From a virus, in IMG/VR virus record IMGVR_UViG_3300025617_000023, positions 1 through 60,830 of that record: a stretch of DNA of 60,830 bases, one strand, 5' to 3'. A program made the translations under genes and the position numbers. Within the stretch, counting starts at the first letter, position 1. Every line of letters begins with the position of its first letter. Under the pieces are notes generated by a model. The model had not been told where the DNA came from. It saw only the letters and a program-made list of their open reading frames with translations, and ran no database searches. Of this stretch, positions 32,453-39,025 are shown piece after piece.

Positions 32453-33322
32453 TTAATATCCTCTATATCTTTTATCGTAAGCATCTAATTCAAACTCTAA
32501 CACGTCACCAAACATTTGTAAATCTGGAATATTCGTTCGAGCTTCTCGGCATATTTCAAGCCATTCTATTTGTTTTAATGTTAATTTATTATTCGGCATA
32601 TTTAAACTCGGCTTAACTACATTATATAACCAATCAATGCCCAAGTTAGGTGACGGATGTGGATCCGTCCAAGTTTTTTTACTTTCACCAACATCCCATG
32701 TATATAACTCTTCTTTATTTTTCCAGGTGTAACATCCTATAGGCTCAAGCCAGTTTGGCTCATTCCATACTTTCTTATAAGGAAGAAATAACTCGTGATC
32801 CCACAAGCTATCAGATGTTAAAGAATTAATTTCTCCGTATCCTCCAGGATTTATTGTAAAATCCGTTCCTAGCTTTTCAAACTCTCCTATACTAGTCATT
32901 TTCCAATTGCATTTTTTAGATTTAACAAGCTCTAGTGTAGAATAAATTGCATTTAAAGACAGCATTATATACGAATTTTCATCGAAAAAAGTGTCTAACC
33001 ATTTTTTATCATACAGTTCTAAATTAGTATAACCAAATATGCTTCCTTTGGTTTTCCATCCGTTTGCTGCATCTCTATCTGTTTCTTCTTTGAACAAATG
33101 ATAATCATGTCTAATATGGCTTGTCCATTGTATAATCACAGTATCTTCATTAGTAATATTATTTTTTACAAAACACTCAGCTACTCTATTAGCAATAGCA
33201 ACATTGCCAATACCCGGGACGCCCCAATTTTCAAAATAATCAAATTCTAATCCAAGAAAATCTGCCCAAGTTGGCCAAGCATAATTAGTAAAACTACATC
33301 CGAATGTAAACAGCCTTGACAT
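32453..33322 (-). CDS. SGNH/GDSL-type hydrolase
   Basis: The 289-residue protein begins TFGCSFTNYAWPTWADFLG, with the block I motif GCSFT (nucleophile S10). Block V appears as DPHPSPNLG near residue 220, giving the Asp and His. A Gly-Asn pair (PGIGNVAIAN, about 36-45) could supply the oxyanion hole. SGNH enzymes are esterases or acyl hydrolases. Phage members remove or shift O-acetyl groups on host polysaccharides. Position between the GT9 and carbamoyltransferase genes (one-base gaps on both sides) suggests trimming of the same sugar. It could instead belong to a surface esterase of the tail. No signal peptide is seen. Confidence 0.72.
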   Translation of the reverse strand: MSRLFTFGCSFTNYAWPTWADFLGLEFDYFENWGVPGIGNVAIANRVAECFVKNNITNEDTVIIQWTSHIRHDYHLFKEETDRDAANGWKTKGSIFGYTNLELYDKKWLDTFFDENSYIMLSLNAIYSTLELVKSKKCNWKMTSIGEFEKLGTDFTINPGGYGEINSLTSDSLWDHELFLPYKKVWNEPNWLEPIGCYTWKNKEELYTWDVGESKKTWTDPHPSPNLGIDWLYNVVKPSLNMPNNKLTLKQIEWLEICREARTNIPDLQMFGDVLEFELDAYDKRYRGY

Positions 33323-33323
33323 A

Positions 33324-34283
33324 TTATTTCTTTTTATCGGCTTTCTTTTTATCAGACATTGAATCTTTTACAGTAGAAATAATAACCTCTTCGACCTTAT
33401 CGTTCATTGCCATAATGCCTTCATTCATTCTGTCTGTATACTCGTCTTGTGTAATACGAATAGGACTGTAAATTCTAGCACCTTCGCCCATATCCAATAC
33501 ATTAAATGGTTTATGATCTGGATACGATACATTTTCTTTAAATGTACTTCCGACGACAACAGTTGCAGGTATATCTAAAGAATATGCTAAATGCTGTCCA
33601 ACACTATCACAACCCAGGAAGTGGTCTGATTGACTAATGATTGCAGTCCATGTTCTTAAATCAATATTTTGCGGGATTGCGATTGGCTGTGTTATTCCAT
33701 GTTTTTGAAATTCAATTGCAATTTCACCCATAAAAATTATAGCATACTCCTTGGATAGTTCTTTAACAAGATTAACAACAGTTTCTGGTTCAAAGCTTCT
33801 TCCACTAAAGTCTGTAATCATTCCATTGTCATTTACAACACCTCGGCCAAACGGTTGAAATACTACAGCTTTATCTTTTCCTGTTTTTTCTTTTACTTCT
33901 CGTACTACTTGTGCTGCGGAAAGTTTTTCTTGCTTGCTTAATCTAATAGTAGGTTTGGGCAAATCTCTTACACCTTTATTGTTTATTTCAATATCGTATG
34001 CTTGTGATAGATTTGCTTTTTGGTTATAATATTCCCAAACTCTGTAAGGTTCTGGACTTACTAGTTCCATATCTTTTAGTTTATCTTCAAACAAGTTTTT
34101 ATGCCACACATCATATGCTTTAGCATGTAAAACCGGGTGTCCTTTGTAAAAATCAGTGCCGCCTTCGCAAACAATAAGGAAGTCGTTGTCTGGATTTTCT
34201 TCGTGAAATTTTTCTAATGCGGGTATAGAGCACACTACTCTTCCTGCGCCGCCATTAATAAAAAATGCTTTATTTCTTGACAT
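33324..34283 (-). CDS. GT9 family heptosyltransferase-like glycosyltransferase
   Basis: GT9 enzymes transfer L-glycero-D-manno-heptose from ADP-heptose, as in lipopolysaccharide core assembly. The protein (319 residues from the ATG at 34283) has an N-terminal GGAGRVVCSIPALE near residues 10-24, where GT9 proteins have their GD-x4-P start. The C-terminal domain has AVVFQPFGRG, FSGRSF, FMGE and, near 226, FLGCDSVGQHLAYSL followed by PATVVVGST, equal to the GxDxGxxHxA donor site. The tail (DKKKADKKK) is basic. The start is set where AGGA lies eight bases upstream, rather than the in-frame ATG at 34349. It leads the three-gene cassette with a late promoter at 34316. ADP-heptose could come from the hldE operon. 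Confidence 0.8.
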   Translation of the reverse strand: MSRNKAFFINGGAGRVVCSIPALEKFHEENPDNDFLIVCEGGTDFYKGHPVLHAKAYDVWHKNLFEDKLKDMELVSPEPYRVWEYYNQKANLSQAYDIEINNKGVRDLPKPTIRLSKQEKLSAAQVVREVKEKTGKDKAVVFQPFGRGVVNDNGMITDFSGRSFEPETVVNLVKELSKEYAIIFMGEIAIEFQKHGITQPIAIPQNIDLRTWTAIISQSDHFLGCDSVGQHLAYSLDIPATVVVGSTFKENVSYPDHKPFNVLDMGEGARIYSPIRITQDEYTDRMNEGIMAMNDKVEEVIISTVKDSMSDKKKADKKK

Positions 34284-34315
34284 ATATAAAGTCCTATCTA
34301 AGTTATGTATGCATT

Positions 34316-34322
34316 TATTTAT
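34316..34322 (-). promoter_or_regulatory. Late promoter motif of the GT9-SGNH-carbamoyltransferase cassette
   Basis: The minus strand reads TAATAAATAA, about 33 bases before the GT9 ATG and just past a terminator, so it starts a separate transcript. Confidence 0.6.
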
Positions 34323-34360
34323 TAGTAGGATGTATGCTGAATGGACCAAACTGAACTCAA

Positions 34361-34388
34361 AAAAAAAGGCGCACCTAGCGCCTTTTTT
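34361..34388 (-). terminator. Strong hairpin terminator after the adhesin cluster
   Basis: GGCGC and GCGCC with a 5-base loop are flanked by A and T runs (at least 6 each). On the minus strand it is followed by a long T-tract, a classical intrinsic terminator. It separates the adhesin/partner genes from the sugar cassette. Confidence 0.92.
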
Positions 34389-34406
34389 AGTAACAGTAGT
34401 TGAGTA

Positions 34407-35372
34407 TTAATCTGGAAGATTATCTAACGCAGAAGAATGCCCGTCTACTCTGTCGACGTTTTCGATAGGATTTCTAATTATTGTAATCTTATGCGGAGCA
34501 ACTGTTGCAATTTTTGACATATCAATTGTTGCACCTGATCCATTGCTAGAGTCTGATGTATAAAACACATTTGTGTACGAACCTGCTTCTTTATGATAGT
34601 TGTAACAGTGTTTCGAAGATGAAGTAAATGCAGTAATTGCTCCGGAGTCATCTACCTCTGAAACAGTAAGTAGAATATCTGCTGCATTAGTATTATTTTT
34701 AAATGCAGGATCTGATAGTAAAATACTGTCTCCTACAGCATATCCAGATCCAGCATTATCCAATGTAATATCCCAAGCGGCACCGCAGGTTGTAGGCAAA
34801 TTTCTCAAATATTTTTTAAACTTAGCTACTTTGTTATATACCGATTCTGGTAAATCTTCTGACAGACTGCGATCCGCATTATTCAATAAATTGTTTCTGT
34901 AGTTAATAAATGTTTCCCAATCCATTATTGGAGCCTTCCAAGGAAACGGTTTAACAAAACTCTCAGTGTCAGGATTATATACTATTTCAGTAACTTCGTA
35001 AACGTGATCTGGCAACATTGGATCATTTCTAACATAAGGAATTGCAGATCCTGGAACTTCTTCGCTAACTGTTGACAGCGTGTCAATATCAAAATTACCG
35101 TCAGCTGGTAGTAGAGCGCAAATTAAAGTTTCTTCATTGCAGTCAATTCTAACAGCATATTGGCCGTCATCTTGATTATTGAATTCACCATTATCCCATT
35201 GTTCTTCTGGAATAGTTGCATTAACCATTTTATTTGTTGTACTATCAAATACCACATATTTGTATGCAGGACCTGAATACGTCATTGTTGCTTTAGTAAG
35301 ATCTACATTGGTTTGCGAATATTGATCGTCGGTTTGGTCGTATGTAAACTCTTTTGTTATATTTGTCATCAT
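34407..35372 (-). CDS. Adhesin partner protein, 321 residues
   Basis: The N-terminus (EFTYDQTDDQYSQTNVDLTK, then YSGPAYKYVVFDSTT) aligns by eye with that of the 215-residue protein at 36931-37578, and so does MDWETFINYRNNLLNNADRS with VTWDDVIDSRNGALTATDGK. A C-terminal insertion carries one copy of the GSGYAVGDSILLSD repeat found in the giant fibres. The final part (HKITIIRNPIENVDRVDG) is unique. The two partner genes alternate with the three Cys/Gly-rich adhesin-like genes. They may be chaperones, connectors or fibre tips for those. No enzyme motif is present. It ends in a terminator, and its start codon is preceded by AGGAA. Confidence 0.6.
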   Translation of the reverse strand: MMTNITKEFTYDQTDDQYSQTNVDLTKATMTYSGPAYKYVVFDSTTNKMVNATIPEEQWDNGEFNNQDDGQYAVRIDCNEETLICALLPADGNFDIDTLSTVSEEVPGSAIPYVRNDPMLPDHVYEVTEIVYNPDTESFVKPFPWKAPIMDWETFINYRNNLLNNADRSLSEDLPESVYNKVAKFKKYLRNLPTTCGAAWDITLDNAGSGYAVGDSILLSDPAFKNNTNAADILLTVSEVDDSGAITAFTSSSKHCYNYHKEAGSYTNVFYTSDSSNGSGATIDMSKIATVAPHKITIIRNPIENVDRVDGHSSALDNLPD

Positions 35373-35381
35373 TGTTTCCTA

Positions 35382-36155
35382 TTAGTAATACACCACATAA
35401 ACCATGCCGCCGCCGCCATGCTCGCCGCCACAACATTGGTTATCGAACTTTGAAGCCGATAGACCGCCGCCTCCTGGGAACATTCCGCAGCCGCAGCCGC
35501 CGTGCCATGATCTGCAACCGCCCGGGCCAGCTCTAAACCCGCCAGCAGTAAATGGAGCATTTGCAGTTACTTGGTATCCGTTTCCGAAACAGTACTGATT
35601 GGGGTGTATACTACCGTTTGTTCCACCTACATGAAAATCTGGTGTTGCGTTGCCGTCGGAGGTGCCGTATGTGCCTAAACAGCAGAAACACATTGAACAA
35701 CAATCATAGCAGTTGCCCATGAAAAAGCAGCGTCTATCGTATGCTGTATTCATACCACCACAAACGCATAGTTTCCAACTTGGACTGCCGCCGCCTCCGT
35801 TTGAACATATGTAAGATGAACAGCCGCAGCATCCACATTGCCAACTAGGATCAGTACATCTTCCTGAGCTTGCTGCACAGATTGTAAATGTATCTCCTGG
35901 ATTTACGCTAACACTTTTAATAGCGTAACCGCCACTGCCTGCGCCTGGGCCTTGTTGACAACAACATACTCCTGCACCACTGCCGCCTCCGCTCCATATT
36001 TCAAATACTGCGTAGCTTTTTCCTGTTGGCACAGTCCACAAGCAACAGCATCCACCATTTGAACTACTTCTACTGCTGTTCCAAACACTGAATTCTCCTG
36101 GCTCAATAGGTGCGCCTTCTTCATATCCGAATAAATAATCTCTTAAATTTGCCAT
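35382..36155 (-). CDS. Cys- and Gly-rich adhesin-like virion protein (copy 1)
   Basis: The 257-residue protein holds about 28 Cys and long Gly runs. It starts with LRDYLFGYEEG, followed by NGGCCCLWTVPTGKSYAVFEI, GGGSGAGVCCC and GGYAIKSVSVNPGDTFTICAA, then patches such as CGCCGCSSYIC and a Gly-rich end. Two paralogues lie beside it (36168-36926 and 37590-38339) with the same opening and the same GGCCCLWT-like motif. Glycine-rich, loop-heavy proteins form receptor-binding tips in T-even phages (gp38 adhesins), so a receptor-binding role is plausible. Cysteines may form disulfides after release into oxidising water, or bind metal. No signal peptide or membrane segment is seen. It lies ten bases upstream of the 321-residue partner. 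Confidence 0.65.
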   Translation of the reverse strand: MANLRDYLFGYEEGAPIEPGEFSVWNSSRSSSNGGCCCLWTVPTGKSYAVFEIWSGGGSGAGVCCCQQGPGAGSGGYAIKSVSVNPGDTFTICAASSGRCTDPSWQCGCCGCSSYICSNGGGGSPSWKLCVCGGMNTAYDRRCFFMGNCYDCCSMCFCCLGTYGTSDGNATPDFHVGGTNGSIHPNQYCFGNGYQVTANAPFTAGGFRAGPGGCRSWHGGCGCGMFPGGGGLSASKFDNQCCGGEHGGGGMVYVVYY

Positions 36156-36167
36156 GTTATATTTTCC

Positions 36168-36926
36168 TTATGCGCCTGCTGTTGTTGAATAATAGATCGA
36201 AACCAAGCCACCGGCGCCCGGTGCTCCGCAGTTAAAGCCTGTAGAACTTGCTACAGCACTTGCGCCGCCGCCTCCTGGCCACATAGCACTGCCGCCTACA
36301 CCATTTCCGCTAGTATGTGTGCAATAAGACATTGTAGGTCTGTTTCCGCCTAGTGTATAAGGAGCAGAAGGCATAAATCCGTATGCGTCTGCACCACACA
36401 TTGGGCTTCCTTTTGCAGCGCCGTTTACTCCACATAACCCAAATGATCCACACCAAGAACCGCACTGATATTGTGCGCAAAATTGACAACTACAGTTAAT
36501 TTGGAAATAACATCTTGTGCCGCCTGGTCCGCCACCTGCTGCACATACTTGAACTGCGCCGCCATTTATATTTACAAAGCTTGGGCTTCCTGTACAGCCA
36601 GTTCCGTTGTCGCGACTACAATATGTTGTTCCTGCTGCACATATAGTATATTCTTCGCCGCCAGTTAATCCAGTAATAATCTTTCTAGCATACGATCCAG
36701 AACCGCCAGGCCAGCCACTTCTACAGCAACAAGCACCTGCGCCTCCGCCGCCGCCTCCCCATAGTTCTATAGCAAACCATGAAGTACTGTCTGGTACAGT
36801 AAATAGACAACAAGCGCCGCCGTTATTTTGTGTTGTTTTATTAGCGTTAAAGATATGAACTTCATTAATATCTAAAGTTGTATCTTGAGATCCGCCAATT
36901 TGTAAAAGTGTTCTTAAGCCTGCCAT
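36168..36926 (-). CDS. Cys- and Gly-rich adhesin-like virion protein (copy 2)
   Basis: This 252-residue paralogue has about 19 Cys. Its start, LRTLLQIGG, resembles that of copy 3 (LRTLLSDL). The shared core is NNGGACCLFTVPDSTSWFAI, GGGGGGAGACCC, GSYARKIITGL and EEYTICAAGTTYC, followed by CYFQINCSCQFC and a Gly-rich tail. The variable part is the middle, where the Cys pattern differs from the other copies, as expected for a binding surface. It is separated by five bases from the 215-residue partner and by 12 from copy 1. Confidence 0.65.
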   Translation of the reverse strand: MAGLRTLLQIGGSQDTTLDINEVHIFNANKTTQNNGGACCLFTVPDSTSWFAIELWGGGGGGAGACCCRSGWPGGSGSYARKIITGLTGGEEYTICAAGTTYCSRDNGTGCTGSPSFVNINGGAVQVCAAGGGPGGTRCYFQINCSCQFCAQYQCGSWCGSFGLCGVNGAAKGSPMCGADAYGFMPSAPYTLGGNRPTMSYCTHTSGNGVGGSAMWPGGGGASAVASSTGFNCGAPGAGGLVSIYYSTTAGA

Positions 36927-36930
36927 GTTA

Positions 36931-37578
36931 TTAATCCTCTGGGTGATCTGGCATGTTTACTTTCCATGCTTCGATTTCATTATCAGTACCGTAACCAAAC
37001 GTAACTGGCAAATCTCTTAGTGCCTGTCTATAGTCTATCCAAGGTTGTTTGATTGAATCTGGCTGATCTGGTGATATCTTACCGTCTGTTGCAGTAAGTG
37101 CACCATTTCTCGAGTCGATTACATCATCCCATGTTACATAGGTTTCAATCATACTTCCTAAAACCCACGCAGTTCCATTGTGTACTAGGCCGTCTAAATC
37201 GTAAGTTTGGCTTAATGTAGCTGTAGTTTCATATGTACATTCGCTTCCATCCGGCAAAGTGTCAGTTGTTGTTGATGTATCTGCATAAGTTACATCGTAT
37301 TCACGAATAATTGATATAATAACAGGATCGTCTGCTGCTACAACTTCAACTTTGCGTAATCCTTCAGGTACTGGTACATCTGCTCCGTCATCTTCACTAG
37401 TTAACGGAGGCTGTTCTCGTGATATCAATCCAGTATCGTTATCTACAAACTGCCAAATTCTATCTGGCCCTGTGTATGATGCAGATGCTGTTCTATTTAA
37501 ACTAGTGGTCGTTGCATACAACTTGTCTGCAATATCATAAGTAAAACTTACTGTTGTTTCTGTAATTGGTGTTGGCAT
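36931..37578 (-). CDS. Adhesin partner protein, 215 residues
   Basis: The protein starts PITETTVSFTYDIADKLYATT and continues YTGPDRIWQFVDNDTGL, parallel to the 321-residue partner downstream. It lacks the GSGY repeat insert of that protein and ends DLPVTFGYGTDNEIEAWK, the equivalent of NLPTTCGAAWDITLDN. The pair is thus a duplication with later insertion or loss. It sits between adhesin copies 2 and 3. No known domain is recognised. Confidence 0.6.
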   Translation of the reverse strand: MPTPITETTVSFTYDIADKLYATTTSLNRTASASYTGPDRIWQFVDNDTGLISREQPPLTSEDDGADVPVPEGLRKVEVVAADDPVIISIIREYDVTYADTSTTTDTLPDGSECTYETTATLSQTYDLDGLVHNGTAWVLGSMIETYVTWDDVIDSRNGALTATDGKISPDQPDSIKQPWIDYRQALRDLPVTFGYGTDNEIEAWKVNMPDHPED

Positions 37579-37589
37579 TTTAATTCCTC

Positions 37590-38339
37590 TTATGTGTATG
37601 TTATTTTAACAAATCCGGCTGCGCCGTGCTGACCATGGCAACGTCCATCGCTACAAGCTCTTCCTGATGTGCCGCCGCCTGCTGGCCATGATGGCACTGA
37701 ACACATATGATAAGGTCCACTTCCGGCCGGTTCTTTAGCACAGAACGAAGCAGTTTTTCTTTCTGCGCCTACGCCTCCAGCAGTGATCATGTGTATGTCA
37801 TTGTTACAGTGGCAGCTAACAAAACTTATTCCGCCAGTGCCATCCATAACTATGTCGCCAAGTCCTGTTCCAGACAGTAGGCCCCAGCAACAGATATATC
37901 CGTAACAAAAACCCCCTCGTGTCATTTGACTACAACCGCCTGTGCCACCAATGGCACATCCAATTGTACTTCCTGCTGTGATGTCAAACACATAGCTTGG
38001 ATTAGATCTGCCAATGATTCCGCAGCATCCTCCACAGTCAGTTGATCCGCCTGCGCATATTCTATATTGACATCCTTCTGTTGTAGCTATTGTTTTAAGT
38101 GCATAAGAGCCGCCTGTTGCCATAGTTCCTGCACGCTCACAGCATCTTGCTCCAGCTCCGCCGCCGCCTGCGCCGTACATTTCAAATGTAACACTGGTTG
38201 TGCCTGCAGGGGCTGTCCATAAACAACAGCATCCGCCGTTGCTTGCTCCAGTGTCAGTATCTCGGACGTAAAAAACCCTATTCGGATTGCCGATCGGCTG
38301 CGGTGCTAAATCTGATAGTAGTGTGCGTAAACTTGGCAT
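37590..38339 (-). CDS. Cys- and Gly-rich adhesin-like virion protein (copy 3)
   Basis: This 249-residue paralogue has about 21 Cys. Shared blocks are LRTLLSDL at the start, SNGGCCCLWTAPAGTTSVTF, GAGGGGAGARCC, GGSYALKTIATTEGCQYRICAGG, and a Gly-rich end with GQHGAAGFVKITYT. The middle (MTRGGFCYGYICCWGLL, SFVSCHCNND) is different from the other two copies. It is one base from the 108-residue gene upstream. Three copies in a row suggest repeated duplication of a receptor-binding unit. Confidence 0.65.
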   Translation of the reverse strand: MPSLRTLLSDLAPQPIGNPNRVFYVRDTDTGASNGGCCCLWTAPAGTTSVTFEMYGAGGGGAGARCCERAGTMATGGSYALKTIATTEGCQYRICAGGSTDCGGCCGIIGRSNPSYVFDITAGSTIGCAIGGTGGCSQMTRGGFCYGYICCWGLLSGTGLGDIVMDGTGGISFVSCHCNNDIHMITAGGVGAERKTASFCAKEPAGSGPYHMCSVPSWPAGGGTSGRACSDGRCHGQHGAAGFVKITYT

Positions 38340-38340
38340 A

Positions 38341-38667
38341 TTAGCTTCCTGAAATTACCCATCCATATGTTGCTCCTGAATATACTAAAACAGGTGCAGC
38401 ATTGTTGATGTCGATTGTTAAATTTTCTGCGGTGCCTTGTATATTGGCTCCATTTCTTGCTACTGTAATTGCACTTGTGCCTGCGTTACCGGCGGCATCT
38501 AAAACTTGTACAGTATCGCCGACTAATGCATCTGCTGCCGCCGGTAATGTAATTGTAATTCCACCCGACGTACATAGTACTCTGTCATTGGTAACAGCTT
38601 GATAACTGGTCCCTGTAGTGACAGTAGTAGTAGCATAAGTCAGTGTACTTGTGATATATCTTCCCAT
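38341..38667 (-). CDS. Small beta-rich virion-type protein, 108 residues
   Basis: The protein is Thr- and Ala-rich with alternating hydrophobic strands: DRVLCTSGGITITLPAAADAL, DTVQVLDAAGNAGTSAITVA, and YSGATYGWVISG at the end. The pattern recurs in phage fibre tips and C-terminal fibre domains, where the segment TLP-x-A...V-x-D...I-x-V-x-R-x-G-x-x-I forms a beta fold. It leads the adhesin cluster transcript, with a late motif about 25 bases upstream and a GGAAG site. It may attach the adhesins or act as a fibre-tip element. Confidence 0.6.
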   Translation of the reverse strand: MGRYITSTLTYATTTVTTGTSYQAVTNDRVLCTSGGITITLPAAADALVGDTVQVLDAAGNAGTSAITVARNGANIQGTAENLTIDINNAAPVLVYSGATYGWVISGS

Positions 38668-38690
38668 AAGAGTTCTTCCTTTGTTACTTG

Positions 38691-38697
38691 TATTTAT
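38691..38697 (-). promoter_or_regulatory. Late promoter motif of the adhesin cluster
   Basis: The minus strand reads GCATAAATACAAG, overlapping the stop of the 105-residue gene; the ATG lies 24 bases on, after AGGAAG. The cluster up to the terminator at 34361 would be one transcript. Confidence 0.6.
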
Positions 38698-39011
38698 GCA
38701 GTTGTTTCAATTCCAAACGCTACAACACTTACGTTTGCTTGCGAGGAACGCACAACTATTTTCTGACTTGCACCTAGTACTATACCAGTGCGTTCTAATA
38801 TGTTTTTTGGCAGTAATTCTGTTTCGAATTCTATATACTCACCAAGTGTTGGTGTATCAAGATCTGCTATAGCAACATTTATTACTGTAGGCTGTGTGCC
38901 TCTGTTTACAATATTTAAACTTGCCACAGTATAAATATCTGCGGGCGTTTCGTAAACTGTTGTATTTGTGCCTGCTGCGAGATCTGCTCCTGCTAGTCTA
39001 CCTGTGGCCAT
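38694..39011 (-). CDS. Small beta-sandwich-like virion protein (105 residues)
   Basis: The layout is short strands, YTVASLNIVNRGTQPTVINVAI, then EYIEFETELLPKNILERTGIVLG and QKIVVRSSQANVSVVAFGIE. The same plan appears in two other small genes, 49689-50018 and 56591-56926. The plan resembles the small proteins found between fibre genes in marine T4-like phages. It follows the 1833-residue fibre by 14 bases. A connector or assembly role is plausible. Confidence 0.6.
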   Translation of the reverse strand: MATGRLAGADLAAGTNTTVYETPADIYTVASLNIVNRGTQPTVINVAIADLDTPTLGEYIEFETELLPKNILERTGIVLGASQKIVVRSSQANVSVVAFGIETTA

Positions 39012-39025
39012 TTTTTATTTCTCCG

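Noticed and set aside
34284-34349. ATG at 34349 for the GT9 gene
   Set aside because: It lies upstream of the late motif at 34316 and has no ribosome site. The ATG at 34283 has AGGA eight bases before it.
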